From Pseudomonas sp. Irchel s3h14 (lineage in GTDB: Bacteria; Pseudomonadota; Gammaproteobacteria; Pseudomonadales; Pseudomonadaceae), in the NCBI RefSeq assembly GCF_900187425.1, contig NZ_FYDJ01000021.1:1-64000 (forward strand): a stretch of DNA of 64,000 nucleotides, read 5' to 3'. Of this stretch, positions 51,999-60,339 are shown piece after piece. Position numbers and translations under genes: made by a program. Numbering within the stretch: position 1 is the first letter of the stretch; every line of letters starts with the position of its first letter. The notes beneath the pieces were generated by a model. It did not search any database and was not told where the DNA came from. It worked only from the letters and a program-made list of their open reading frames with translations.

Positions 51999-52813
51999 TG
52001 GACAGCTGGGTCGACGGTCAGCCGGCTGACGCTTTGTCGCTGAAGGATCGCGGCCTGGCTTACGGTGATGGTCTGTTCGAGACCATCGCTGTGCGCAACG
52101 GCACTCCGGTGCTGCTGGATCGGCATCTGGTGCGTTTGGTCAAGGGTTGCCAGCGGTTGGCAATTAATCTCGACCATGCGGCTGTGTGCACTGAGTTACT
52201 GACCTATGCCCAAGCGTTGGGCGAAGGTGTGCTCAAACTCATCATCACGCGTGGCGAAAGCGCGCGCGGCTATGCGCCCGATCCTTCGGCTCAGGCGCGC
52301 CGCATCATGCTGGGCAACCCTCCTGCGGTTTATCCTGCTGCCCATGCGGAGCAGGGCGTTCGCCTGTTCCCCTGTGCGACGCGGCTTTCCAAACAGCCTC
52401 TGCTCGCCGGACTCAAACACCTGAACCGTCTTGAGCAGGTCATCGCCCGCTCCGAATGGCAAGACACCGATCATGCCGAAGGCTTGATGCTCGATCAGGC
52501 CGGGCGCGTCATTGAAGGCGTGTTCAGCAATCTGTTCCTGATCCGCGATGGCGTGTTGATCACGGCTGATTTGAAACGCTGCGGCGTGGCCGGCGTGATG
52601 CGTGCCGAATTATTGTTTCAAGCCGAGTCATTGGGGATCCCCACGCAAATCACCGACATCACCCTCGATCAGCTGCAATGGGCTGATGAAGTCTTTGTCT
52701 GCAACAGCGTGTATGGCGTTTGGCCGGTGCGCGCCTATGCCGCACTAAGCTGGCCGGTTGGTCCGCTCACCCGTAAACTCCAAACCATTGCCCGCGCGCT
52801 ACTGGATGCTTGA
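51998..52813 (+). CDS. pabC: Aminodeoxychorismate lyase PabC
   Basis: This 271-residue PLP enzyme of fold type IV makes 4-aminobenzoate for folate synthesis. It begins DSWVDGQPADALSLKDRGLAYGDGLFETI. The PLP Lys lies in LAGLKHLNRLEQVIAR, and EGLMLDQAGRVIEGVFSNLF is the fold-type signature. It overlaps fabF by 1 bp, and mltG follows 3 bp after its stop. Confidence 0.94.
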   Translation: MDSWVDGQPADALSLKDRGLAYGDGLFETIAVRNGTPVLLDRHLVRLVKGCQRLAINLDHAAVCTELLTYAQALGEGVLKLIITRGESARGYAPDPSAQARRIMLGNPPAVYPAAHAEQGVRLFPCATRLSKQPLLAGLKHLNRLEQVIARSEWQDTDHAEGLMLDQAGRVIEGVFSNLFLIRDGVLITADLKRCGVAGVMRAELLFQAESLGIPTQITDITLDQLQWADEVFVCNSVYGVWPVRAYAALSWPVGPLTRKLQTIARALLDA

Positions 52814-52816
52814 TAC

Positions 52817-54082
52817 GTGAGACGTAAATTCTTGCTGCTGCTGGAAACCGGATTGGTTCTGGCAGGGCTGTGTCTGGGCGCTTCCGCCTGGAAAATCCAT
52901 TCGGCGCTGGAACAGCCGCTGAACATCACTCAGGAAGAGCTGCTGGAAGTGCCCAAAGGAACGACACCGACCCGCACCTTCTATCGACTCGAAGCCGATG
53001 GCGTCATCAAGGATGCTTTCTGGCTGCGTGTGTATTGGCGCTTCAATCTCGCCAAACAACCGTTGCACAAGGGCGAGTACCGCATGCAGCCCGGCATGAC
53101 CGTCGAAGGCCTGATTGACCTGTGGAAACGCGGGGAAATGGTTCAGTACAGCCTGACCCTGGTCGAAGGCTGGAATTTTCATCAGGTCCGCGCTGCTCTG
53201 GCCAAGGATGAAAAACTCGAAAAGACCCTCAACGGTTTGAGTGATAGCGAGGTGATGGACAAACTCGGCCACACCGGGATTTTTCCGGAAGGGCGATTTT
53301 TCCCTGACACCTATCGCTTCGTGCGCGGCATGACCGATGTCGAGCTGCTGAAAAAAGCCTACGACCGCCTCGACGAAGTCCTGGCCAAGGAGTGGAGCCA
53401 GCGCGCCGCTGACGTGCCGTACACCGAACCCTATCAGGCGCTGATCATGGCCTCGTTGGTGGAGAAGGAAACCGGCGTGCCGCAGGAGCGCGGGCAAATC
53501 GCTGGCGTATTTGTACGGCGCATGGAAATGGGCATGTTGTTGCAAACGGATCCGACCGTGATCTATGGCCTCGGTGATCGTTACAACGGCAAATTGACTC
53601 GCGCCCACCTCAAGGAAGCGACGCCGTACAACACCTACATGATTTCGGGACTGCCGCCGACCCCGATCGCCATGGTCGGCCGCGAAGCGATTCATGCAGC
53701 GTTGAATCCGGTGGCTGGCAATAGCCTCTATTTCGTGGCTCGTGGTGATGGCAGTCACGTGTTCTCCGATGATCTGGACGCGCACAATAACGCTGTGCGT
53801 GAGTTCCAGATCAAGCGCCGTGCCGACTACCGCTCCAGCCCCGCGCCGACCACGGCGCCAGAGGCGACGGATGAGCAGGCACCGATCCCGGCTGCTTCGC
53901 CCGACACCGCCTCCGAGGCTTTGCCGCAAGTGCCGCCGCAAGAGCCTGCTCAGGCGGCGTCACCAGAGCCGCAAGCGCCTGACCCGTCGCCATCACCGGA
54001 GCCGGCGCAAGAACCCGCTCAAGAACCCGCAGCCGCACCCGCGCCCGAACCGGATGCAACCGCGCCGCAAAGCCCGCAATGA
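52817..54082 (+). CDS. mltG: Endolytic murein transglycosylase MltG with Pro/Ala-rich tail
   Basis: This 421-residue inner-membrane lytic transglycosylase ends nascent glycan strands. One N-terminal helix (about 3-22) is followed by a LysM-like domain (about 45-115) and the YceG catalytic domain, with Glu in ALIMASLVEKETGV (about residue 219) and LQTDPTVIYGLGDRYNGKLT. It ends near 340 in LYFVARGDGSHVFSDDLDAHN. The last 75 or so residues are almost only Pro, Ala, Glu, Gln and Ser and are not part of the family core. The start is GTG at 52817. Confidence 0.95.
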   Translation: MRRKFLLLLETGLVLAGLCLGASAWKIHSALEQPLNITQEELLEVPKGTTPTRTFYRLEADGVIKDAFWLRVYWRFNLAKQPLHKGEYRMQPGMTVEGLIDLWKRGEMVQYSLTLVEGWNFHQVRAALAKDEKLEKTLNGLSDSEVMDKLGHTGIFPEGRFFPDTYRFVRGMTDVELLKKAYDRLDEVLAKEWSQRAADVPYTEPYQALIMASLVEKETGVPQERGQIAGVFVRRMEMGMLLQTDPTVIYGLGDRYNGKLTRAHLKEATPYNTYMISGLPPTPIAMVGREAIHAALNPVAGNSLYFVARGDGSHVFSDDLDAHNNAVREFQIKRRADYRSSPAPTTAPEATDEQAPIPAASPDTASEALPQVPPQEPAQAASPEPQAPDPSPSPEPAQEPAQEPAAAPAPEPDATAPQSPQ

Positions 54083-54101
54083 CTCTGACTAAGGACTGCC
54101 T

Positions 54102-54734
54102 GTGACTGGCTTGTTTATTACCCTGGAAGGCCCGGAAGGGGCCGGCAAGAGCACCAATCGCGAATACCTGGCCGAGCGCCTGCGCGCCGCGGGTATCGAG
54201 GTCGTGCTGACTCGCGAACCAGGCGGCACGCCGTTGGCCGAGCGGATTCGCGAAGTGCTGCTGGCGCCGGTTGACGAAGTCATGAACCCCGACACCGAGT
54301 TGCTGTTGGTGTTCGCCGCGCGAGCCCAGCATCTGGCCGAGGTGATTCGCCCGGCACTGGCCCGCGGTGCGGTGGTCCTGTGTGATCGCTTTACCGATTC
54401 GACCTATGCCTATCAGGGTGGCGGCCGCGGCCTGTCGCTGGAGCGCATCGCGACCCTGGAAGCCTTCGTCCAGGGCGATCTGCGCCCGGACCTGACGTTG
54501 ATTTTCGATCTGCCGGTGGAAGTGGGCCTGGCCCGCGCCAGTGCTCGTGGTCGTCTTGATCGTTTCGAACTCGAAGGCCGAACCTTTTTTGATGCGGTGC
54601 GCAGTGCTTTCCTCAAGCGTGCTGAAGCGGATCCTGCGCGTTATGTCCTGGTCGATGCCGCCCAGCCGTTGGCGCAGGTTCAGCAGGCACTGGATGCCTT
54701 GCTGCCGCGCCTGCTGGAGTTGACCCGTGGCTGA
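54102..54734 (+). CDS. tmk: Thymidylate kinase
   Basis: This 210-residue kinase converts dTMP to dTDP. The P-loop is LEGPEGAGKST, followed by TREPGGTPLAERIRE and CDRFTDSTYAYQGGGRG. The GTG start at 54102 has GGACTGCC upstream. The end overlaps holB by 8 bp. Confidence 0.96.
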   Translation: MTGLFITLEGPEGAGKSTNREYLAERLRAAGIEVVLTREPGGTPLAERIREVLLAPVDEVMNPDTELLLVFAARAQHLAEVIRPALARGAVVLCDRFTDSTYAYQGGGRGLSLERIATLEAFVQGDLRPDLTLIFDLPVEVGLARASARGRLDRFELEGRTFFDAVRSAFLKRAEADPARYVLVDAAQPLAQVQQALDALLPRLLELTRG

Positions 54735-55716
54735 AGCCTATCCGTGGCAGGACAGTCTCTGGCAGCATTTGGCCGGTCGCAAGCAACATGCCCACGCCTA
54801 TCTGCTGCATGGCCCGGCCGGAATCGGCAAGCGTGCACTGGCCGAGCGTTTGATGGCGAGTTTGTTGTGCCAGCGTCCGAGCGCCGCCCATGATGCTTGC
54901 GGCGAATGCAAATCCTGTCTGTTGCTCAAGGCCGGCAGTCACCCTGACAACTACATTCTGGAACCGGAAGAAGCCGATAAGGCGATCAAGGTCGATCAGG
55001 TTCGTGATCTGGTCAGCTTCGTGGTTCAGACCGCGCAGATGGGCGGCCGCAAAGTGGTGCTGATCGAGCCGGTCGAGTCGATGAACATCAACGCCGCCAA
55101 CGCCTTGCTCAAAAGCCTGGAAGAACCTTCCGGCGATACCGTTTTGCTGTTGGTCAGCCACCAGACCAGTCGTCTGTTGCCGACCATCAAGAGCCGCTGC
55201 GTGCAGCAGGCTTGTCCATTGCCGAGCGAAGCCATGAGTCTGGCGTGGCTGGCGAAAGCCTTGCCGGACTGCTCGGAAGAAGAGCGTGTCGAGTTGCTGA
55301 CCCTGGCCGCCGGTTCGCCACTGGCCGCTGTCAACTTGCAGGCCCAGGGCGTGCGTGAGCAGCGGGCGCTGGTGGTCGATGGCGTGAAGAAGTTGCTCAA
55401 GCAGCAACAGTCACCGACGCAACTGGCCGAAGGCTGGAATGCGATTCCGCTGTTGCTGTTGTTCGACTGGTTCTGCGACTGGTCGAGCCTGATCCTGCGC
55501 TATCAACTGACTCAGGACGAAGAAGGCCTGGGACTGACGGACATGCGCAAGGTGATTCAGTACCTGGCGCAGAAAGCCGGCCAGGACAAAGTCCTGAATA
55601 TCCAGGACTGGATCCTCGCCCAGCGCCAGAAAGTGATGAGCAAAGCCAACCTCAATCGGGTGTTGTTGCTGGAGGCGCTGTTGGTGCAATGGGTGGGTTT
55701 GCCTACCCAGAAGTGA
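54727..55716 (+). CDS. holB: DNA polymerase III delta' subunit HolB
   Basis: This 329-residue clamp-loader subunit has an AAA+ fold with the P-loop HGPAGIGKRAL, zinc-module cysteines in DACGECKSCLLLKAGSHPD, and the SRC-type motif IKSRCVQQA with the arginine finger. The Thr/Ser after Lys in the P-loop is Arg, consistent with delta' not hydrolysing ATP. The GTG start lies inside tmk. Confidence 0.95.
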   Translation: MAEAYPWQDSLWQHLAGRKQHAHAYLLHGPAGIGKRALAERLMASLLCQRPSAAHDACGECKSCLLLKAGSHPDNYILEPEEADKAIKVDQVRDLVSFVVQTAQMGGRKVVLIEPVESMNINAANALLKSLEEPSGDTVLLLVSHQTSRLLPTIKSRCVQQACPLPSEAMSLAWLAKALPDCSEEERVELLTLAAGSPLAAVNLQAQGVREQRALVVDGVKKLLKQQQSPTQLAEGWNAIPLLLLFDWFCDWSSLILRYQLTQDEEGLGLTDMRKVIQYLAQKAGQDKVLNIQDWILAQRQKVMSKANLNRVLLLEALLVQWVGLPTQK

Positions 55717-55758
55717 TCGTCTGTGCCTAGACTCTGAGCATCAGCAACGGAGGTCAGC

Positions 55759-56115
55759 ATGAATGAACTCGTCAATCCGGGGCCGCGCAACGGCATTTTG
55801 TCCCTGACGATCAAGGACAAGTCCGTGCTTTACGCGGCCTACATGCCGTTCATCAAGAACGGTGGCCTGTTTATCCCGACCAACAAGAGCTACAAGTTGG
55901 GCGATGAGGTATTCATGCTGCTGAACCTGATGGACGAGCCGGAGAAGATTCCGGTCGCCGGCAAGGTCACCTGGATCACCCCCAAAGGTGCGCAGGGCAA
56001 CCGGGCCGCCGGGGTCGGCGTACAATTCAACGATGGCGACAATACCGCGCGCAGTCGAATCGAAACCCATCTGGCCGGAGCCCTGAAGTCCGACCGTCCC
56101 ACTCATACGATGTAA
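55759..56115 (+). CDS. pilZ: Type IV pilus regulator PilZ
   Basis: This 118-residue PilZ-domain protein is of the original PilZ type, which lacks the RxxxR c-di-GMP-binding motif. Here the N-terminus reads MNELVNPGPRNGILSLTIKDK, and the barrel contains GGLFIPTNKSYKLGDEVFMLLNLMDEPEKIPVAGKVTWITPKGAQG. In P. aeruginosa it is needed for type IV pilus biogenesis, a different system from the Tad pilus at 3-16 kb. It lies 42 bp after holB. Confidence 0.94.
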   Translation: MNELVNPGPRNGILSLTIKDKSVLYAAYMPFIKNGGLFIPTNKSYKLGDEVFMLLNLMDEPEKIPVAGKVTWITPKGAQGNRAAGVGVQFNDGDNTARSRIETHLAGALKSDRPTHTM

Positions 56116-56129
56116 GTTGCAGCCCTTTT

Positions 56130-56915
56130 ATGCTCGTAGATTCCCATTGCCACCTTGATCGCCTCGACCTCGCCGCCCACGACGGCTCACTGGATGCTGC
56201 ACTTGATGCGGCCCGTCTGCGCGGTGTGGGGCACTTTCTGTGTATCGGCGTCAGCGTCGAGAATGCCGCAGACGTCAAAGCCCTGGCCGAACGTTACGAC
56301 GACGTCGACTGTTCGGTTGGCGTGCATCCGCTGGACGTGCAACCGGGCGCCGCGCCAGCATTGGATTGGCTGTTACGCGAGCTCAACCACCCGCGTGTGG
56401 TGGCGATCGGTGAAACGGGCCTGGATTATCACTACGAGCCGGAAGCAGCGGAGTTGCAGCAGGAGTCGTTTCGCCTGCATCTGCAAGCGGCGCAGCAGAC
56501 GGGTAAACCGGTGATCATTCATACCCGTGGTGCCCGCGCCGATACGTTGAACCTCCTGCGTGAAGCGGCGCTGCCCCAGGCTGGCGTGCTGCATTGTTTC
56601 ACTGAAGACTGGGACATGGCCAAAGCGGCGCTGGATATGGGGTATTACATTTCCTTGTCCGGGATTGTCACTTTCCGCAATGCCGACGCTCTGCGTGACG
56701 TAGCCAGTAAAGTGCCGGCTGACCGATTGCTGGTGGAAACCGACTCGCCTTACCTGGCGCCGATCCCTCATCGCGGCAAGCCGAACCTGCCGCAGTACGT
56801 GCGCGACGTAGCGGAATTTCTGGCAATGTTGCGAGGTGAGCCCTACGAGCGGTTTGCCGAGCAAACCACCGAGAACTTCAAGCGACTGTTTCCGCTGGCG
56901 CATGTGAAAGGTTAA
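56130..56915 (+). CDS. TatD-family metal-dependent hydrolase (YcfH type)
   Basis: This 261-residue TIM-barrel hydrolase has metal ligands in VDSHCHLD, GETGLDYH, IIHTRGA, LHCFTED and ETDSPYLAP, the full TatD set. Relatives are DNA 3'-exonucleases or D-amino-acyl-tRNA-related hydrolases. It begins 14 bp after pilZ and is the last gene of this long operon. Confidence 0.94.
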   Translation: MLVDSHCHLDRLDLAAHDGSLDAALDAARLRGVGHFLCIGVSVENAADVKALAERYDDVDCSVGVHPLDVQPGAAPALDWLLRELNHPRVVAIGETGLDYHYEPEAAELQQESFRLHLQAAQQTGKPVIIHTRGARADTLNLLREAALPQAGVLHCFTEDWDMAKAALDMGYYISLSGIVTFRNADALRDVASKVPADRLLVETDSPYLAPIPHRGKPNLPQYVRDVAEFLAMLRGEPYERFAEQTTENFKRLFPLAHVKG

Positions 56916-56924
56916 ATCGCAGGC

Positions 56925-57042
56925 AAAAAAAACCCGGGTTCTGGGGGGTGAATCCGGGTTAAGACCATTAGGAGTAAAACAAAGGCACGCGGTCCGTTGG
57001 TACCTATATCGGCGCAACACTTGGGGGAGATGTCCCGCCGAC
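56925..57042 (-). ncRNA. rgsA: Small RNA RgsA (P16)
   Basis: On the minus strand a run of about 118 nt ends in a strong rho-independent terminator (AACCCGGATTCACCCCCCAGAACCCGGGTT followed by TTTTTTT, 56960-56925). The stretch ahead of it contains no open frame. A -10-like AATACTT lies at about 57054-57048. In P. aeruginosa the RpoS- and Gac-dependent sRNA RgsA is encoded at the same place, next to the tatD gene PA2959. Its sequence as I remember it (GATATAGGTACCAACGGACC, TTTTACTCCTAATGGTCTTA) matches. The exact 5' end is an estimate. Confidence 0.72.
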
Positions 57043-57257
57043 AGTTGAAGTATTGATCAGTATTGCGCCGAGTCCAGTTTACTGGTCGCGGTTTTTAAAC
57101 AAATTTGGAATACGGGCGCTTCGGTTGAGTTCTCATTAATCTGCGAGACTGCCGGAATTCATCAAGAAACACATATATGGTCGGATGATCCGTGCATTTT
57201 TGCGCAAGTTAGGCATAATACGCGGCTTCGAATTTTGACCCCTACAGACCTTTTCTT

Positions 57258-57896
57258 ATGCATAAAGAACCTCGTAAGGTCCGTGAGTTTCGTCGCCGCG
57301 AGCAAGAAATTCTCGATACCGCGCTCAAGCTGTTCCTCGATCAAGGTGAAGACAGTGTCACCGTCGAGATGATTGCTGATGCCGTCGGTATCGGCAAAGG
57401 CACGATCTACAAGCACTTCAAATCCAAGGCCGAGATCTATCTGCGCCTGATGCTCGATTACGAGCGCGATTTGAACGAGCTGTTGCATTCGGCCGATGTC
57501 GACAAGGACAAGGAAGCCCTGTCCCGGGCCTACTTCGAATTCCGCATGCGCGACCCTCAACGCTATCGGTTGTTCGATCGCCTGGAAGAAAAGGTGGTCA
57601 AGGGCAATCAGGTGCCGGAGATGGTCGAGGAGCTGCACAAGATCCGCGCCTCGAACTTCGAACGCCTGACCCAGCTGATCAAGGGCCGGATCAGCGAAGG
57701 CAAACTTGAAGACGTTCCACCTTACTTCCATTACTGCGCATCCTGGGCGCTGGTGCACGGCGCCGTGGCGCTGTATCACTCGCCGTTCTGGAGCAATGTG
57801 CTGGAAGATCAGGAAGGCTTCTTCCAGTTCCTGATGGACATCGGCGTGCGCATGGGCAACAAGCGCAAGCGCGATACCGACACCCCGAGCAGCTGA
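57258..57896 (+). CDS. TetR-family transcriptional regulator
   Basis: This 212-residue regulator has an N-terminal helix-turn-helix (about 15-62: EQEILDTALKLFLDQGEDSVTVEMIADAVGIGKGTIYKHFKSKAEIYLRL) and a helical ligand domain. It corresponds by position to PA2957 of P. aeruginosa, as I recall. No divergent gene marks a target; it is followed 139 bp later by moaA. Ligand unknown. Confidence 0.92.
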   Translation: MHKEPRKVREFRRREQEILDTALKLFLDQGEDSVTVEMIADAVGIGKGTIYKHFKSKAEIYLRLMLDYERDLNELLHSADVDKDKEALSRAYFEFRMRDPQRYRLFDRLEEKVVKGNQVPEMVEELHKIRASNFERLTQLIKGRISEGKLEDVPPYFHYCASWALVHGAVALYHSPFWSNVLEDQEGFFQFLMDIGVRMGNKRKRDTDTPSS

Positions 57897-57973
57897 ACCA
57901 TTCAGTTGCCTTATTGCGCCATTATTTCGCTACGTGGCGCAGTACCGCAGGAATATACTCAGGCATAGGACTT

Positions 57974-58005
57974 GCTAAAACTTGATTTGTGAGTCAAGTT
58001 TTAGC
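57974..58005. other. Perfect inverted repeat upstream of the moaA paralogue
   Basis: GCTAAAACTTGA (57974-57985) and TCAAGTTTTAGC (57994-58005) are perfect 12-bp complements around an 8-bp loop, 30 bp upstream of the ATG at 58036. There is no T run, so a regulator site or a leader hairpin is likelier than a terminator. Confidence 0.7.
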
Positions 58006-58035
58006 GGTCCGAATATTCTTCCGCCGGAGTAGTCC

Positions 58036-59004
58036 ATGATCGTTGACCGTCAAGGCAGGCGTTTTCGCAATTTGCGAATCAGTCTGACTTCAGCCTGCAA
58101 TTACGCTTGTACCTACTGCGTGCCCAACGGCAAGCGGTTGGTGGCTGCGCAGGATGAATTGTCGGCCGAGGCCATGGCGCGTGGCGTGGCCTATCTGATT
58201 GAAGCGGCGGGCATCGAGCGCTTGCGCATCACCGGCGGCGAGCCGCTGGTCAGCCCCAAACTCGAAACCTTCATGACCGCCGTCGGACAGATGGGCCTGG
58301 CGGACATCAGCCTCACCACCAACGGTCAACTGCTGGCGAAGAAGCTGCCACTGCTGGTGGATGCCGGCATTCGTCGCATCAACGTTTCCCTCGATACCCT
58401 GGATGCGAGCGCCTTTCGCAGCATTGCCCGTGGCGGCGATCTGGCGACGGTGCTCGACGGTATGGATCAAGCCAGCGCCGCCGGCCTGAAGATCAAGGTC
58501 AATATGGTGCCGCTGCGTGGGCAGAACCTCGATCAGGTGATGCCGCTACTCGATTACTGTCTGGAGCGCGGCTATGAGCTTCGCTTCATCGAGTTGATGC
58601 GCATGGGCCACCTGGCCAGCGACTCCAATGCTTTCCTGCAACAGTTTGTCAGCCTGCAGCAGTTGCTCAGCCTGATCGGCGAGCGCTACGAATACCTTCA
58701 GGCCGATGCGCCGGTAGACGCCACCGCCGTGCGTTACCAGATTCCGGGGCAGGGCTACTTCGGCGTTATCGCCAACGAAAGCGTTCCTTTCTGCCGCACC
58801 TGTTCGCGGCTGCGTCTGTCCTCTACGGGCTGGCTGCATGGCTGCCTGTCGTCGAGCAACCGCCACTATGTCGGCGACCTGCTGGACAAGCCCCGTCATC
58901 AAGCGTTGCCCGCCTTGCAGAGACTCCTGGTGAAAGCCTTGGGCGATAAGCAGGAAGTGGCGTTTTCCGGTGGCGCGACCGTGATGAAAATCATCGGCGG
59001 CTAA
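58036..59004 (+). CDS. moaA: GTP 3',8-cyclase MoaA (radical SAM), second-copy type
   Basis: This 322-residue radical SAM enzyme starts molybdopterin synthesis from GTP. The N-terminal 4Fe-4S motif CNYACTYC, the SAM-binding TGGEP, and the C-terminal cluster cysteines FCRTCSRLRL...GWLHGC are intact, as is the C-terminal Gly-Gly (KIIGG) needed for catalysis. No other moa genes lie nearby. Supply of cofactor to the molybdo-hydroxylase at 34.7-39 kb is possible but not shown. Confidence 0.9.
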   Translation: MIVDRQGRRFRNLRISLTSACNYACTYCVPNGKRLVAAQDELSAEAMARGVAYLIEAAGIERLRITGGEPLVSPKLETFMTAVGQMGLADISLTTNGQLLAKKLPLLVDAGIRRINVSLDTLDASAFRSIARGGDLATVLDGMDQASAAGLKIKVNMVPLRGQNLDQVMPLLDYCLERGYELRFIELMRMGHLASDSNAFLQQFVSLQQLLSLIGERYEYLQADAPVDATAVRYQIPGQGYFGVIANESVPFCRTCSRLRLSSTGWLHGCLSSSNRHYVGDLLDKPRHQALPALQRLLVKALGDKQEVAFSGGATVMKIIGG

Positions 59005-59091
59005 ACTCTGTTCCTGTCACACCGAGCTGGCGCGGAAGCTGCATCCAATGGCCATTCGCCGGTTTTCCGTCACCGGCCTCTGGAGGGTAGG

Positions 59092-59700
59092 ATGCGTAGC
59101 CTGGTTTTGCTGCTGGCCGTTTTGGCGCTTGGTGGCTGCATGAATGTCAGCGATCTGGCTGAAGGGACTCGCTACCACATGAGCGACGTGGGGTTGCTCG
59201 ACCATAGCGACAGCCGTCGTGTGAATAACCTGCGCATTCAACCGGACTCATTCGTCTATATCGCCCAGGGCGCCTTTGTGCCGCCAGGCAGTACTGTCTA
59301 CCCACGACCTAACGTGATCGCCGAAGTCGCCTTCGATGGCTTTGTCGAATACTTCCCTATGGTCCGCCGCGCCCGTGCCCCGGAAGGTCTTGATCAAGCC
59401 ATGGGTGAAGCCCGTGCCGCCGGTGCCCATTACCTGCTCTATACCCGGTTCGCCAAGTCTGATGACCGTATCGGCAACTTGGACGAATGGCTCGATCAGG
59501 AAGCCCTGGATCGCCTCGGTATCGACGGTGGCGTGATTCAAATCATGTTGATCGAGACCAGCACCCAGTATTTGATTGATACTGCACGTATCAAGGGTCG
59601 TGGCGGTTTACTGACGTTCCACGACAAAAAGCCAGAAGACCTGATGGGCCCGCCGCTGGAACAATACGCGCGCAGCCTGCTGGGGCTCAGCGACCAGTAA
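59092..59700 (+). CDS. Lipoprotein of the DUF4823 type
   Basis: This 202-residue protein has a lipobox, LGGC, with Cys16 as lipid attachment site. The mature domain includes GTRYHMSDVGLLDHSD, AGAHYLLYTRFAKSDDRIGN and LIETSTQYLIDTARIKGRGG. I assign it from memory to DUF4823. The fold resembles small outer-membrane or periplasmic lipoproteins. Function unknown. GGAGGGTAGG precedes the ATG. It pairs with the next gene, which starts 17 bp after its stop. Confidence 0.86.
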   Translation: MRSLVLLLAVLALGGCMNVSDLAEGTRYHMSDVGLLDHSDSRRVNNLRIQPDSFVYIAQGAFVPPGSTVYPRPNVIAEVAFDGFVEYFPMVRRARAPEGLDQAMGEARAAGAHYLLYTRFAKSDDRIGNLDEWLDQEALDRLGIDGGVIQIMLIETSTQYLIDTARIKGRGGLLTFHDKKPEDLMGPPLEQYARSLLGLSDQ

Positions 59701-59717
59701 TTCAAAAGGAGAACGCC

Positions 59718-60278
59718 ATGAGTGGCCCGCAAAAAGCCAACGATCTGTTGGGGCAAATCCCCAAAACCAAAGGCTTGCCGCCGGTCCACCTGTGGAACCC
59801 CGATTTCTGCGGCGACATCGACATGCGTATCGCTCGTGACGGCACCTGGTATTACTTGGGTACGCCAATCGGGCGCAAGCCGATGGTCAAGCTGTTCTCC
59901 ACCATCATTCGCCGCGATGGTGACGATTACTTCCTCATTACCCCGGTCGAGAAGGTCGGCATCAAGGTCGACGATGCGCCCTTCGTGGCGATTGCCGTGG
60001 AGGTCGAAGGCGAAGGTGAAACCCAGGTCCTGCGCTTCACCACCAATGTTGACGAGACCGCCGAGGCCGGCACCGAACACCCCATGCGCGTGGTGATCGA
60101 CCCGGTCACGCAGGAGCCTGCGCCCTATGTGCATGTGCGCACCAACCTCGAAGCCCTGATCCACCGCAACGTGTTCTACCAACTGGTGGAACTGGCCGTC
60201 ACCCGCGAGATCGACGGGCAGCGCTGGTTAGGCGTGTGGAGCGCTGGCGAGTTCTTTCCCATCGGGCTTGAGCCCTAA
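59718..60278 (+). CDS. DUF1285 protein
   Basis: This 186-residue soluble protein has the DUF1285 signature (PPVHLWNPDFCGDIDMRIARDGTWYYLGTPIGRKPMVKLFSTIIRRDGDDYFLITPVEKVGIKVDDAPFVAI). Structures of relatives show a two-domain beta-rich fold, but the function is unknown. AAGGAG lies 7 bp ahead of the ATG. It is co-directional with the DUF4823 lipoprotein gene. Confidence 0.9.
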   Translation: MSGPQKANDLLGQIPKTKGLPPVHLWNPDFCGDIDMRIARDGTWYYLGTPIGRKPMVKLFSTIIRRDGDDYFLITPVEKVGIKVDDAPFVAIAVEVEGEGETQVLRFTTNVDETAEAGTEHPMRVVIDPVTQEPAPYVHVRTNLEALIHRNVFYQLVELAVTREIDGQRWLGVWSAGEFFPIGLEP

Positions 60279-60301
60279 TTCGCCGAGTTGCTGTGTTCTG
60301 G

Positions 60302-60337
60302 AAAATGGCCCGCTATTCAAGAGGGCCATTTTTTTTT
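60302..60337. terminator. Terminator between the DUF1285 and lipase genes
   Basis: AAAATGGCCC pairs with GGGCCATTTTTTTTT. It stops the DUF1285 transcript, and its left A tract may serve the lipase gene on the minus strand. Confidence 0.92.
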
Positions 60338-60339
60338 GC

